From positions 1 through 64,000 of the forward strand of contig JASANE010018635.1 in NCBI GenBank assembly GCA_030248225.1: a stretch of DNA of 64,000 nt, read 5' to 3'. Numbering within the stretch: the first letter of the stretch is position 1; each line of letters begins with the position of its first letter. This document shows, piece after piece, positions 22,700-34,269 of the stretch. Position numbers and translations under genes: made by a program. This stretch comes from Trileptium ribeirensis. Taxonomy: Eukaryota; Nematoda; Enoplea; Enoplida; Thoracostomopsidae. The notes beneath the pieces were generated by a model. The model was not told the origin of the DNA. It saw nothing but the letters and a program-made list of their open reading frames with translations, and searched no databases.

Positions 22700-24530
22700 C
22701 CACAAATTTTGGCTTCGCATCAAAATTCGTTGGTATCGTTGGAGGGCTGGGTAATAAAGAAGCATAGCCATGCAACGTGGCTACTAGGTTCCATATATAG
22801 TTTGCCCGTACATTGTGGCTCTGAACCAGCAAGCAATAAAAATTGTTTTTCATTACCCAACGTTAAGGGTAAAAACAAACAACAGCCGTGTAAAAAATAA
22901 CAGCCGTCTGTTTGAGGCCACCGAGCAGCCAGTGGTGAAGCAATTGGAGTAAGTATAGCGGATCGTAGCAGCTACGCATATGGCCCACATATTCAATCAG
23001 CAAGAGCATAATAGCTGCCGGCGACCGTAGGTCAGTTTTCAGAAATCTCTCCTCGGATCTCCCCCGTTTCGGCACATTATGTTTGCTTTAAATGATTCGA
23101 AATCTCCATGAAGTTGCAGATTTTTTCCTCGAAAAATGATTAGCGGGGCCAGTGATTGACCATCGGCGCTACACTATTGTAAGCAAGCACTGTTGTATTT
23201 TCAAGCACTATTACTATTACACTATTACTAGGCAAGCGCTGTTGTATTTTCACGGTTGACATTGCACGTTATGTTGAAAATCTTTTCTAAGATTACAGCC
23301 ACCGTGCGATATTTAGATTGATCCATCGGATAGCCGCTTTGTCGGTGTTATATAGGCATTCTGGTCTGTTTTTGATTCTCTAGTCGCTTCAGCTCACTCT
23401 CGAGCATATTTTGGGTTATAAACCAAGTCAGGTTAAAACATCAGGGGATAAAAACGTTTTTTACAATCGTCTATTACAAAGTTTTGGGGTAAAAAAGATC
23501 CGTAGAAAAATGAACGTCGATAACGGAATTAAGTGTGATGTATCATTGTATAGTGGGGTCTGTGTACGCTCAATGTACAAACGACCATAGCCCTGTATGC
23601 TCCTGGTAGCTTGTGGCACAAAAGTGAGGGTAACTTCAAAGTTTTTTGCATAGTGTGGAAATATCTGCACTCACGTCAACTCCTACAGCTAACGACTGTG
23701 CTAGGGATGGCCTGTCTCACTGTGAACGAAGTTGCAATCCCTGGCAATATATAGCACTAAAGGTAGTAGGGCCTAGTATTCTAGCTGCAATGCAATGGCA
23801 ATTATTTTTTACCCAACTTGGTCACTATTTTTACACAATCTGACTATATATATTTCGTACATATCGAATAAATTTAATTTTTAGTTTCATATTACTGGGC
23901 TCTCCATTCACTGAAAATGTGGTAAGGGGGCACGAACCGGGGCCCTCTGGTTCCGAACCGCAGGGCGCCCGATTTTGCCAGGGGCATTTTGCCAAAAGAG
24001 AGACTGTTAAAAATCACGTCAGAAACACTGCCAAAACGCTTTTGACGGAGAGAAGCGATTTTGAAGCTAAATTTTTGGCTTCACAACGTAATTTTACTAC
24101 AAATTTTGATAAAATTTTATGTACTTTAGACCGATTGGAAACAAAAAAGTTTGCCTACAGGCGGTGAACCGCGGGGGAGTCCAAAATTTGGCCAGGGAGC
24201 ATGGAGCGGGGAGGGCACGTGTTTAGAACCAGGGAAAACCAAAAATGCCAAGCATCCATTTGTAGAGCCCAGTATTAATACGCATAGAAAATCTGGCACA
24301 CAAATAGACGTGTATTTGGGATGAGATGCAAATTGTTGACTCTAGGTTCGGAAAAACAGCAGTAGAAGAATCCGAGCTTCCCGTACGATCTATTTAAGTC
24401 TAACCAGGATTGCGAAACACGATGAGCATGGCTTGTTGATTGTTTGGTAATGATGATCCGCAACCGGCATTTCGTCCCCAATCTCCAGGGGACCGACGGT
24501 GGACTGAAACACAATAAAGCGAGGCAGCGA
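22700..24530. other. intergenic DNA, no recognisable gene
   Basis: No coding family seen. About 23165-23250 has a local repeat of AAGCRCTGTTGTATTTTC. About 23930-24000 has G/C-rich inverted pieces (CGATTTTGCCAGGGGCA), and 24280-24400 is a diverged copy of the 153-bp unit near 22 kb. Confidence 0.4.
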
Positions 24531-24538
24531 CGCGAGTG

Positions 24539-25532
24539 TCAGAGTTCAGGTAGTGCCCCCGAGACATGAAGGCGTCGCTTAAATGTTGCTAACGACGGTG
24601 CCGTGACCACACTTCGCGGAAGATCATTCCACAGCCTGACGACGCGCAGTGCAAAGCTGTGAAGACGAGGGTTTGTATGAGCGTGCGGTTTGATGATTTT
24701 GAATTGATGGCCTCTGAGACGGGTTTCTTCAGCAAAGTTGGAAAGTCTGTGACGATCGTAGTCAACCAAACCATAAACCAGTTTGTAAGTAAGAATAAGA
24801 TCCGCTCGGAATCGCCTTGTTTCCAGTTTTTGTAGTGATAAGTATCGGAGTCGGTCGTCGTAGTCCATGTGGTCGAGGCCGTATACCAAACGGGTTGCTC
24901 TACGCTGAACGCTTTCCAGCAAATTAATATCTCGGCGAAGATATGGCGACCAAGCTGGAGATGCGTACTCTAGTTTAGGCCTTATTAAAGCGAGGTAAAT
25001 CAGAAGGAATGTTTTTTTATCGAGACGACCAAATGATCGAGCAACAACAGATATTAATCGATGAGCCACAGAAGCAATAGCGCGGCAATGATCAGACGAT
25101 TTGAGAGAAGATGACAACATAAATCCAAGATATCGTTCAGAGTCGCTGGATGAAATGACTTCACCACGTAGTTCGTACAAGTGTAACGGGTTATTTCGGC
25201 CAAAATGAAGCACTGTACATTTCTGGACGGAAAGAGACATCAAAGAGTCAACAGCCCAAGCATGACACTTGTTTAAGTCTGTTTGCAGTGTGTTGCAATC
25301 CTCGTCAGGTGTAGACCTGCTGATTGTTTTGAGTAAAGAAGTGTCGTCAGCAAAAGTCCAAACATGACCTTGCAGCACAGACCTTGGAGTCAATACAGGA
25401 TGTGATGACCTCGAAATAATCAACTAGTTGTAGTGTAGTAGAACGGCGACCCCTAAACCCAAATTGTGTAGTACTTGGTAAGTTATTCCTGGTAGCATAA
25501 TTCATGACGTTGTTTTTTGTTATGGATTCCAT
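24539..25532 (-). pseudogene. CR1/RTE-like LINE reverse transcriptase with internal deletion
   Basis: On the minus strand the first part (25532-25400) has TTQFGFRGRRSTTLQL, the RT motif before the first catalytic block. It then jumps to VWTFADDTSLLK (about 25340), the catalytic FADD box. The roughly 100 residues that should lie between, including the first catalytic Asp and the GVPQGSVLGP motif, are missing, and the frame shifts at the joint. From 25423 to 24539 the frame is open (294 codons): FADD, thumb, RATRLVYGL, YLSLQKLETRRFRADLIL and the C-terminal RLWNDLPRSVV. Dead copy, also 5' truncated with no endonuclease domain. Confidence 0.85.
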
Positions 25533-25571
25533 GGCTTTTGAACATGTAGAGGTTGGGTTTTTGAACCTCTA

Positions 25572-25737
25572 TATGTTATAGAACATATTTTTCATTTAGG
25601 CTTAGTTCTTGGTGCTAAACGACGAAAGCATTTTATAAACAGCTTACTGAAAGTTGGGTAGTGGTGGTATTTGACCACCTCCTACCTTTGGATCAGCAAG
25701 CGGGCTCTCTACCAGGTTGCCTATCTCTTCCCGACTT
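25572..25737 (-). mobile_element. tRNA-derived SINE-like element, copy 4
   Basis: About 160 bases closely matching 22222-22380 in the same orientation: body TAGAACATATTTTTCATT, then GTTGGGTAG and the tRNA-like head CAGCAAGCGGGCTCTCTACC (plus-strand reading). It directly follows the deleted LINE, which may have supplied the mobilising enzyme. Confidence 0.6.
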
Positions 25738-25954
25738 CACAGCAGCCACAAAACTGCTAATAAGTTCGACGGCGGCTCTTTTAAATATATAACATACATA
25801 TAATATAATGATGCACATATACACAAGTGTGAGTTTATCAGATTTCTCCGCGGCCGCCAGCCGACATCCTCACTGGTGGCCAATGGTTAAGGTGTCGATG
25901 TAAGGAACGTGCTTGAGATGTATGTACCCAGAATATGATTATAAAGTCAAGATT

Positions 25955-26275
25955 TTTAACTTATTGAACTGACGCTGTGAAGGCAGTTTCATTCACATAC
26001 TTATCTACCTTATTGAACTGACTCTGCGTAGGTACTTTAATTTGCATACTTTTGTTCCGCTATCTACCTTATTGAACTGACGCTGTGAAGGCAGTTTCAT
26101 TTACCTATGTTTATTTCGCTATCTATCGTATTGAACTGACCCTGTGAAGGTACTTTCATTTGCATACTTTTGTCCAGCTATCTACCCTGTTGAACTCTGA
26201 AGGCAGTTTCACTTGCCTTTTTTGTTCCGTCATGTACCTTATTGAACTGAAGATATTTGCACATTTTTGTTCCGG
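25955..26275 (+). repeat. about 60-bp satellite array, left block
   Basis: The phrase TTATTGAACTGACGCTGTGA recurs about every 60 bases (five to six diverged units), followed each time by GGCAGTTTCATTTGC or similar. The same family reappears at 28636-28885 in the same orientation. Confidence 0.8.
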
Positions 26276-26474
26276 GTCCGTCGATGATCATGTCTAGTCG
26301 TACGACTTCTACATCTGGTTTCTGTGGCCAACGGAAAGACGCATGATCAGAATCGTCGTTTTTAATGTTTGTTCGAGAAACATCATTTCAAGTTGCTTTT
26401 TGTTGCCATTGACATCAAATGTTGTGATTTTCCCAACTTCAGTGGATACGTGCTTAGTGTTCCATTGGCCGCTG

Positions 26475-28160
26475 TCACAGCTGCGCGAACAGCTTCACGT
26501 TGTCGGCGGAATTTTGTTCGCAGCGTTGTGGTGGGTATTTCTGCCGACGACAAACTCGTCTCATCGTCGTCCTCGCCGTTGGACGGACTGTCTTTTTATC
26601 ACTACTGGATTTATAACGTGGTGTTTTGCGCCTTTTGCGGAAAACGTAGCTTCTCCCTGGTTTGACGTCGCTACCGAATCTTGGGCCGGCGTGGCGGTTC
26701 CATCTCGGTGTGGTGTTTCGCCTTCGCGTGGGCTTGTATCCAGATCCAAAACACCCACTCGTTGTAGTTACCACTCGAAGCGCCACTGTTGATCTCTAGT
26801 CGTTGGATTTGAGGTGGGAATTGGCGGTACGCCGGGCTTTGGGGGTATCGCAGTTTCGGAAGCAACATCAGGAAGTATTCTCCGACGTATCATTCTGCGT
26901 AGGCTGGCATTAGGCGATGCTGTAGGGGCGGCACTATTCCTCGATGACGAAACGATACTTGCCGATTTGGTTGGCGACGGCGGTTCTACGATTAATGTTT
27001 TGTATTCATCCTCTGTCAAATCTACAATTTGATGCCCAGAGGCCTAAAGACGCCTAAATTTCCGCAACAGTCCAGGATTAAGCCGCTCTGATGGTACTTC
27101 GCGATGTTGACTTTCAAGTTTTCATGTTGACGTTCAAAATTCCAGTTGCTTTGAAGGATTTTATGATAACGTTTGATGGCAGTTTGGAACAAGTTTGTAT
27201 CAGCAACTCACAAAATTGTGGCTTGATTAGCTGGCCACTAGGATTGTTTTGTTGTCGATATTCTCGTACATCTGCGTTACAGTTTGTCTTCACGTAGTCG
27301 AGCACTTTCTTATCTAAAGGCTTTATGACATCTGTAGCATGGGGTGGTAATTTTAGGATATGAATATTTTCATACTTACTGCTCGGCTCCATCGCCATCT
27401 TTATAACAGCGACAGAAATGTGCGAGCAGCGACCGTCTAATAGTAGCAACAACGGTCTTTGAAGTACTTTTGCGCAAAAACGCTGAAACCAATTGGCGAA
27501 AACTCTGGAAGTCATCCAGGCTGTTTTTCTTCCATTTCTACGTCGAATTTCGCGAGTTCATGCGTTTTGTACACGCCTTTGAAAACAAACAGCAGGGGTA
27601 GTGATTCTCCGGGTGCATTGACGCAAGCCAGTGCAGTATGCTAACCACGCCCTTCGCTGTGCCGAACCAGTTTCGCCATGTCAGTTGACGCAGCATACAC
27701 CATTTTAGCTTTGGGGTCCAAATTAAAGCCACATTCGTTAAGAGTCCAAATGTTGGGGCTGTTTGGGACAAATGTATTCCAGCACGTTGCATCCCGGCTT
27801 GTAGCTCATTGACTTTGGTTTGCAAAAGGTCATAGAACGGGATGATAATAAATGGGTTGCTTGTAACCCAATCACGGCTCTGTGACATTTAGATTAGCGT
27901 TTTTCGTTTGAGAAAATGCATAGCACATTTTTCAGCCATTTGCAAATCTGATTGAATCGCCGTTCGGATTACGAAGATCGAAGGTCTCACAATAGTCCGC
28001 TACCAATTGCCGGATTTCTGTCTTGTAACCGAAGCCACACTTGGCTTTGACGCTAATTATGCCACTGATTTCGCGTTCTTGTTCCTCCTTTAGCATCTTC
28101 CGTTTGCCTCGAGAAGCCTTCTCCGCGCCAGACTGCGATCGTAGAACTGCATCTCGCATT
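26475..28160 (-). pseudogene. pogo/Tigger-like transposase relic
   Basis: On the minus strand 28159-27932 carries LKEEQEREISGII and FGYKTEIRQLV, a CENP-B-type helix-turn-helix. 27888-27538 is the start of the catalytic domain in a broken frame. 27515-27114 holds LLLDGRCSH (second Asp) and LKLPPHATDVIKPLD (third acidic site), typical of DDE_1 transposases. A Pro/Ser-rich basic C-terminus follows (27019-26475, two frames). It is a different subfamily from the intact element at 38.4-44.4 kb. Several frameshifts; not functional. It lies between two blocks of the same satellite. Confidence 0.8.
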
Positions 28161-28635
28161 GCGCTACTGCAGCGTCCAAACGAGCGTCAGATGTAAATTA
28201 CGTGTTTTTATGAACGTAGTAATTATATTTATTCTTCGTATTAGGCATTTTTATCAAGTTTCCTGTATAAAAATTACCAAAAATCGAGAACAGTACTTCA
28301 TCACAAAAAATATCAGTCCGGTTGCTCAATTGTATTGCTATTACATATAAGTGGCGTGGTGCGCTTAAATCAACATCGATCCACACGGGTTCTAATTCCA
28401 TACATTACCACATCGAAAAATGACAATGAAATTGCTACGCGTTCTCTTGAATTTTTTGGACGTCAAACTATAACACCCAAGTTTAACTTGCTGTGATTCT
28501 CACGGACTTGAGGCTAACAATCCCAAATTTTGTGTAAATGAGAAACAAATGTGCGCTAACGTATACGGGACATACGGCATCTCAACCGTTGATTGTTCGA
28601 ATTGTGCCTGTGTGATTTTTATTTTATGCGTTTTT

Positions 28636-28885
28636 GGGCCTTATTGAACTGACGCTGTGAAGACACTTTCGTTTACCATTGTTAGTTTCGCCACGTACCT
28701 TATTGATCTGACGCTGTGAGGATATTTTCATTTGCATATTTTTGTTCCGGTATTTACCTTATTGAACCGACGCTATGAAGGCAATTTCATTTGCATATAT
28801 TTGTTTCGCTAATCTACATTATTGAGCTGACGCTGTGAAGGCAGTTTCATTTACCTATGTTAGTTTTGCTATGTATCTTATTGCA
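28636..28885 (+). repeat. about 60-bp satellite array, right block
   Basis: Four diverged units of the satellite seen at 25955-26275, same orientation, with TTATTGAACTGACGCTGTGA as the best-preserved part. The two blocks bracket the pogo relic, as expected if the transposon inserted into a longer array. Confidence 0.8.
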
Positions 28886-29399
28886 ATGCTTGGCTTCTTT
28901 CCGCTCCATCAAATGTATTTTTTGCGTGTGTTCAATATGGCGTGACTTATGAATTACAGAAATGCAAAAATGAAAATTAAAATTATGTGATGAAACATGA
29001 CAAATTTGTACTTTGGCATGTTATGCGGGGTTGTAATGTTTTCAGTTTCCACTTATTGAAAACGGAGCGAGCGAAGCGAATGGGGTTTCCTCCTATATCT
29101 TTGCTAGTGACCAAAATCGTAAAAATGGTTTTCTCCGTCTGTGTGACATTACAACTCATCACCGGATGGACGGATCATCAGTTATTTTTTATTTTATAAC
29201 AAATTCAATCTATTTGCGCCCTTTCATTAGATGCTAAACAGCCGACCACGTCTTCCGCGTTAAAGTGGTCCCCAAACGATTCAAAGGTCCTTGTGAAATT
29301 TGGCCGTCCGAGTACGTTTCTATATTTCACAACCTATATTTCGAGAATGACACTTCGCAGCGAAAAACGCTCGTAACGTACAAGTTCGAAATTAGCTCA

Positions 29400-29945
29400 T
29401 CTAGATCTACAACTCCTGGACTGCTATGAGTCCAGCTATATATAGTATGTCGACGCATTTTTACATGTCTCAATGCCACGGGCGGACTTCGAAACAAATC
29501 CGTGCTTTCCACCGGTACGATTTCGTGCCACGGCCCGAGTGGCCATCGTAGACGATTGAATATGGCTGTGGACCGAAATTGGCTGGTTTTCGTTTTGGCT
29601 AGCCTGAACATGGTGGAAGTACTGTTAATGCCTTCGTAACGCCGCAAACGGACTGCGTCTTCGTTACCGGTGACAATGACGTTGGTAGGACCGTCACGAC
29701 GAACGCGTTATTCCGAAGGGTCTAGCGCGTCTTTGGCGTCCAGGACAGGCGCATCCGGGAAGACGCGTTGGCCTTTGCCCCGTTAGCCCCTCATTAGAAG
29801 CAACATCACCGTGAAGGCATAGACCGCGGATTTCACCCGGCGATACAACGGTCAACCCCTCGTCATAATGCTAGATTGGCTAACACCGCTGGAGGAACCT
29901 GAAGCCTGGGACGCAGCTGACCGTTCAACCAGGGGGAGGGCCGAA
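29400..29945 (+). pseudogene. SGNH-like C-terminal part of the NADAR family, copy C
   Basis: The plus strand reads DRNWLVFVLASLNMVEVL (about 29565-29620), parallel to the same block in copy B. Next comes TDCVFVTGDNDVG (29648-29685): hydrophobic strand then G-x-ND, the block III signature of SGNH hydrolases, better kept here than in any other copy. RVFGVQDRRIRED (about 29725-29765) and PEAWDAA (about 29905) also match copy B. A stop and frame changes are present. No NADAR part is readable upstream (29200-29400). It runs directly into the duplicated unit starting at 29950. Confidence 0.55.
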
Positions 29946-30003
29946 GGCGATGGATAGCGCCGCTATTACAAAAGAATTTGTATGCCTGGGTCGATCATCA
30001 CAT

Positions 30004-30279
30004 TTAAACACAGAACTCTTCTATATGGCTATCGAACAACCGCGAATGGAATGACACTATTGACAACGCATCAATTAAAGAACCTCTTACCTTGAGAATA
30101 TAATAATGAGTCGTGAAATAAAGGTTGCCTGGCAGATGGGGAGAGTGGCCTGGGGGTAAAGCATCTTCTTCAAGTAGGTAGTCGAAGCCAACGTCCTTGC
30201 AAAACCGGTGCGTAACGAACCAAGACAGTAACGGTGCAGTAGCGTTATTATATCTTGTGAAAGATACTCGGTAGGGCAT
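30004..30279 (-). other. minus-strand ORF upstream of NADAR copy D
   Basis: 91 codons open on the strand opposite to copy D. Its end reads into AAG|GTAAGAG (about 30090), which looks like a splice donor. The protein is not recognised. The corresponding region in the second unit (about 35497-35770) has a frameshift, so selection for coding is not shown. Confidence 0.2.
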
Positions 30280-30411
30280 ATTTCATGCATCTTTATAGAT
30301 GAACAACGACGACCGACAACGCAAATAATGGGGTGAACGGAAGGCCCGGCGGGCCCCTGCCAGCGGTCGGAGTGTTTACACCGCCGGAGACTGCTTTTTC
30401 GTATATCTACT

Positions 30412-31412
30412 ATGCCCACATATCGGGTCGACTTGCGACAACCCTTCACCACATTTCTGTCCCACGGCACCCACCCAACAGAATTATCCAATATGCTCGA
30501 AGCACCGGCGTGGTCAACAACAATACTGGCCACGACCGTTGAGCAGCACTACCTAATTGCAAGTGTTCATCTTCCCAGGGTTAACTGAAGCTATTAGGGA
30601 GCTCGTGCAGATGACAGGGTCGTCGCTGTAGATGAAGACATGAGCTCGGGAATTGAAAGACAAACTGATCGATTACGTCACTAAAGTACGGCTCAAGCCG
30701 GTCTTCGGACATATGATGGGGCCAATCGTACTACAAAAATTGGCCATACCGGAATATATACGTCCTCACCCTTCTGCTCACCGGAGATCAGCGGTTGTTC
30801 GAAGCCACAACGGACGCTTTTTGGGGCGTCGGGCACACCAATCAACAACTCCAGCGGGGCGAGACGTCTTATCGTTGCCACAACGTTAATGAGACATGTA
30901 TTGGGAGAGCACGCGAATACCGCAGCATTGGTCGCGCGCCGTGGCCACATGTTATCATCCTGGGCGACGCTCTGGCGCTGCCCCTGTTGGATATGGAAAC
31001 GCAGAACGAGAGGGTACTCCGGTGGCTGGACTCATTCAGCTCACCAACGCTATTTTAACAACACAGACCAAATGCGTCATTTTGTTAGGCGGCTTCAAAT
31101 ACAGTTAGGCGCCCCTGTAGCAACTCAGAACGCCGTCTTCAGAAAGGTCAAATCGTATTTAGGCATTATTTCACTGCGAATGCCACCGCGGGCGCCGATT
31201 TTGATCAGCTCGTCGACGTCGCGATGGGCTGCGACGAATCAAGGTGGGATATTATAAACTGTTTTGCTCAAACAGATGATCGCGAATTTCCGGCGGAGCC
31301 ACTATGTGCTACACAATGTGTACGTCCCAAACTGGCCGGTTGCTTTTACCGCCGCAGCAACTGGGTGAACTGTCTAGTGCGCGACGCTGAATTAGGTCGT
31401 ATTCCCCGGTAA
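30412..31412 (+). pseudogene. NADAR + SGNH-hydrolase-like protein, copy D
   Basis: From an ATG at 30412 the first frame gives FTTFLSHGTHPTELSNMLEA and TTVEQHYLIAS, the NADAR N-terminal signature (LSN then EHY-like). After a frameshift the second frame (from about 30653) gives PIVLQKLAIPE and, beyond a further shift, LFEATTDAFWGVGH (about 30794-30832), the NADAR C-terminal block. This frame runs on through PHVIILGDALALPLLD (about 30943-30990), resembling the GDSL block I of SGNH hydrolases with Ala for the catalytic Ser. A last frame carries FRKVKSYL and a Cys/Trp-containing tail (WDIINCFAQTDDREF) to a stop at 31412. NADAR proteins act on ADP-ribose-like or riboflavin-pathway compounds; a hydrolase partner would make a two-step enzyme, but this is inference. 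Confidence 0.7.
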
Positions 31413-31654
31413 TCGGTAACAGAGCGATAAAGCCTGGCGGTTAATAACAATAGGCTATCTGGAATAAGTTCTACGACTTAGATGCCTACTAATAAATAGT
31501 CGAGATATCAGGGCGACGGTTAGGCTGATAGAACAATGGATAATAACATAGGATTCTACATAAAAGCTCGCCAGTGAAATCTTTTGTAGCAAAAAGAAGG
31601 GAAATAATAGCGGTATAGAATCAGCAGGGTAACCATAGGTGTAGTGGCTCGCCA

Positions 31655-31830
31655 CATGACAAGCGCATAAATTTCATTTGTTTTTTTGCAAATTCCCATA
31701 AAATTACCACGATGGATGTAGCAAATTTTGTCGTGCTGAAAAAAGTTCTACCTTTATCTGATTTATACCACAGAATACGGCCACGCTTACTGCAGGAAAA
31801 CAACGTTGACTTTCATAAAACGTTTTTCTA
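31655..31830 (-). repeat. repeat family R1, copy 1
   Basis: About 170 bases closely related to 33225-33400. On the minus strand both encode KSDK-x-R-x-F and AxSIVVILWEFAKK-like residues, and a third copy lies at 38386-38446. The conserved minus-strand coding suggests a fragment of an unidentified transposon protein. Confidence 0.6.
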
Positions 31831-31876
31831 AATAGTTTAGCAAAAAAATCCTAATGAACAAGGCAGTATATATAGT

Positions 31877-33215
31877 CAGTGAGACAAAACAGAACTGCGT
31901 CCATTAGACAATATAAGTATATAACGCTTCATATCATAATCATGATAAACCTAATAAAGTTCGTTTTAACCACATGCATATCTCTACCCTTTTGCTGCAA
32001 TAAAAATAAGAACCAAAGTTATAGGAGCTTGTTTTAACAAGAAACACTCGCTTAAAAATTGGGGTCAATTTACCCATATTCCTAATTTAGAGCGGAGATG
32101 TCTTTTTATGTGGCAATTTAATATAAAGAATTATATGCCAAAGGTCAATACTACAGATCTAAGGATCCATGTAGCCAATTGGTTCATACTATATCACATC
32201 AGTCACCGCAGTCTGCGGACGCCCATTGCCGTTCTTTTTTGTTTCACTTTTTGAGGAATTTTTATTGCTGTAGGACAAAAAACGATGCGTCACCGTTCTT
32301 TTTTTTGTCCAGCTCGTTCTTTTTGTCCGGCGGTACAGCCTCACCGTGCAACCCTATTTTTGACACACACTAATAAATATTTTTGTGTTCCAGGCAGTAT
32401 ATAGAAATCTTTGGCTAATATTTTACGCATACGTACTAAAGTGAGTGGAAGGTATTACGTCTGCAAACGACGCAAACACACGCAGGAATCCCTAGATAAG
32501 GGGGCATATATATGCGGCTGGCGAGTTCTTCATTTTCTACAATACAGCCAGAAGCCGGAGTTTCCCATCCAGCCGTTTCAAAGGAATTAGAAACCGCAGT
32601 GGTAAGGTCAGTTTTAATTCATCGGTTTAGCATATCATAGAACGGTCTGCATACGTTTTCTGTAAAAGCATGAATGTGAGCAGCAGATCGATTTTTAATA
32701 TTTTCAAAACATATTTTACATAATTCCAGAGTGCGATACGACCACTGTGTGACAGTAGGCTATCAGCAGGCAGTAGTTGCTGTGCTACTGTATAAACACA
32801 TGGACTACTGTATAAACTCATGATATCCAGTTGTTATACATATCAACTGCTCGCGATCGAGGGTGGAAACCTGTTAAACATTTCTGTTTCCTTTTAGGTA
32901 AACTGCTTGTTGGAAACCCGTTATCCAGCGAAACCTCTGCTTTACGTTTTCTTACTTTAATCGACATTTAATAATTCCAGGCTTCCCTTTCAAGCCTGCC
33001 GAAGTACCGCGCTTTGTGTAGAGTTGGAATAACGAGGACCCGGAAAACCGCTCCGTCAAGGAATGGAATGGCACCCAGCAACTTCCTAAACGCTATTGGC
33101 TAAAGCTGTTCCACCAACGACATATGTTATCCCTGAAGAATCCACTTACCATCCAAATGGCCGCTACTACTGATCTGTTCCTCATCAATGACTTATGAAA
33201 CCCTCGATAGCATGC
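31877..33215 (+). pseudogene. pogo relic related to the intact element at 38.4 kb
   Basis: A degenerate left end (TATAGTCAGTGAGACAAA, about 31879) and T-rich GTC pieces (32295-32330) resemble the ends of the intact element. 32441-32602 encodes SGRYYVCKRRKHTQESLD and GVS-x5-KEL, matching exon 1 with the start codon changed to GTG. 32982-33200 encodes NRSVKEWNGTQQLPK and LSLKNPLTIQ, matching exon 2. Between them a stretch starting GTAAGG and ending CCAG sits at the same place as the intron of the intact copy, so the intron is older than both copies. The rest of the transposase is missing. Confidence 0.75.
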
Positions 33216-33224
33216 ATCTCTTCT

Positions 33225-33415
33225 GCAAACGCCTATAAAATTGCCACGATGGGTGCAGCAAATTTTGCCGTGCTAAAAAATTCCTACTTTTATCTGATTT
33301 ATACCACAGAATACGGCCACGTTTACTGCAGGAAAACAACGTTGACATTCAAGAAACGTCGTTGCTAATACTTTAGCAAAAAATCTTAATAGCACCAATG
33401 TAATAAGGCTGTATA
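33225..33415 (-). repeat. repeat family R1, copy 2
   Basis: Closely matches 31690-31870 (shared TGATTTATACCACAGAATAC and CTGCAGGAAAACAACGTTGA). The two copies bracket the pogo relic in direct orientation. Confidence 0.75.
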
Positions 33416-33426
33416 TTCAACATGCT

Positions 33427-33726
33427 ATGCCACGAATGGTAAAACTACTAACTTCAAAAAAAACTAGAAAGGTTATTGAAACCGCTTCTGTCGCTAGCAC
33501 TTCATCGTCTGACGAACAAAAAGCCAATGTAACAAATTTTTTGCAACACGGTAAAGTTACAGCAAAGCGAAATTATCAACATAAACATTCCGGAACGTCG
33601 ATTGACATATATGTGTTCGTGTGTAATTATTTACTGGGGTCTTGTTGTTGGAACAAATTCCCGCCGAAGTTGAGGCAGTTCAAGATAATACAAACCGCCA
33701 AGAAGGTGGCGAAAATTATCAGATGA
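33427..33726 (+). CDS. hypothetical basic ORF
   Basis: 99 codons, basic, starting MPRMVKLLTSKKTRKV, with a serine-rich stretch (SVASTSSSDEQ) then HGKVTAKRNYQHKH. The composition resembles the N-terminus of a DNA-binding transposase, but no domain is recognised and the following 350 bases (33727-34080) do not continue it clearly. Confidence 0.25.
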   Translation: MPRMVKLLTSKKTRKVIETASVASTSSSDEQKANVTNFLQHGKVTAKRNYQHKHSGTSIDIYVFVCNYLLGSCCWNKFPPKLRQFKIIQTAKKVAKIIR

Positions 33727-34139
33727 AATCCGACGTCATTCTTCCCAAACCCGGAGTTCTGGCACGTCATTAGAATCTGTTGTTATGGGTGACTGTCACG
33801 AACTTTTTTGATAAAATAATTGATTGTAACGCCGTGCCTGATGACGGCCAATGCATTATTTTATCAAAAGTGTGAAAAGAATTTTTCAAGCAATTACAAG
33901 TGCCAGAAGGTGTTTGTCAAAAACTTCATGACAAGTACAGATATATTATAAGTCGCTGCCGAAGAAGAATTTTTCTCAGTTTACATCTCCATGCTCCGCC
34001 AAATCTATTTCATGGAAGCCAGCAAAAGACAGTCACCTAAGCGCCGTGTCGATCAAAAACGCTTGATAACCAAATGTTTGGAAAAATGCTAGGTAGAGTA
34101 ATCACAATATTGGCCACGGATGTATGTACAGGGCAACGC

Positions 34140-34255
34140 TACGATATGGGGGGGGTTGGGACAAAAAAAAAAGAAAAGGCGCATATACGCGGAGAAGAAA
34201 AAAAGAAGAGAAACCACACCCACAGAACAAAAAACAAAACAAAAAAAATAAAGTT
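34140..34255 (+). repeat. A-rich low-complexity tract
   Basis: Runs of G then A/G (GGGGGGG, AAAAAAAAAAG, GAAGAAAAAAAGAAG) followed by ACAAAACAAAAAAAATAAAG. No gene. Confidence 0.8.
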
Positions 34256-34269
34256 GAGGTAACTTACAG

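Larger units (their letters stand above)
29950..31646 (+). repeat. 1.7-kb direct repeat, unit 1
   Basis: Nearly identical to 35440-37136 in the same orientation, with scattered substitutions and a few indels. Boundaries are sharp: ATGGATAGC at the left and CATAGGTGTA at the right, with unrelated flanks. It contains NADAR copy D. No terminal inverted repeats or LTR-type TG...CA ends are evident, so the duplication mechanism is unclear. Confidence 0.9.

Noticed and set aside
30004..30279. Minus-strand ORF as a second NADAR N-terminus
   Set aside because: A loose resemblance to the NADAR start and HYY motif exists, but the plus-strand copy in the same unit explains the NADAR blocks better, and the frame is not kept in the second unit.
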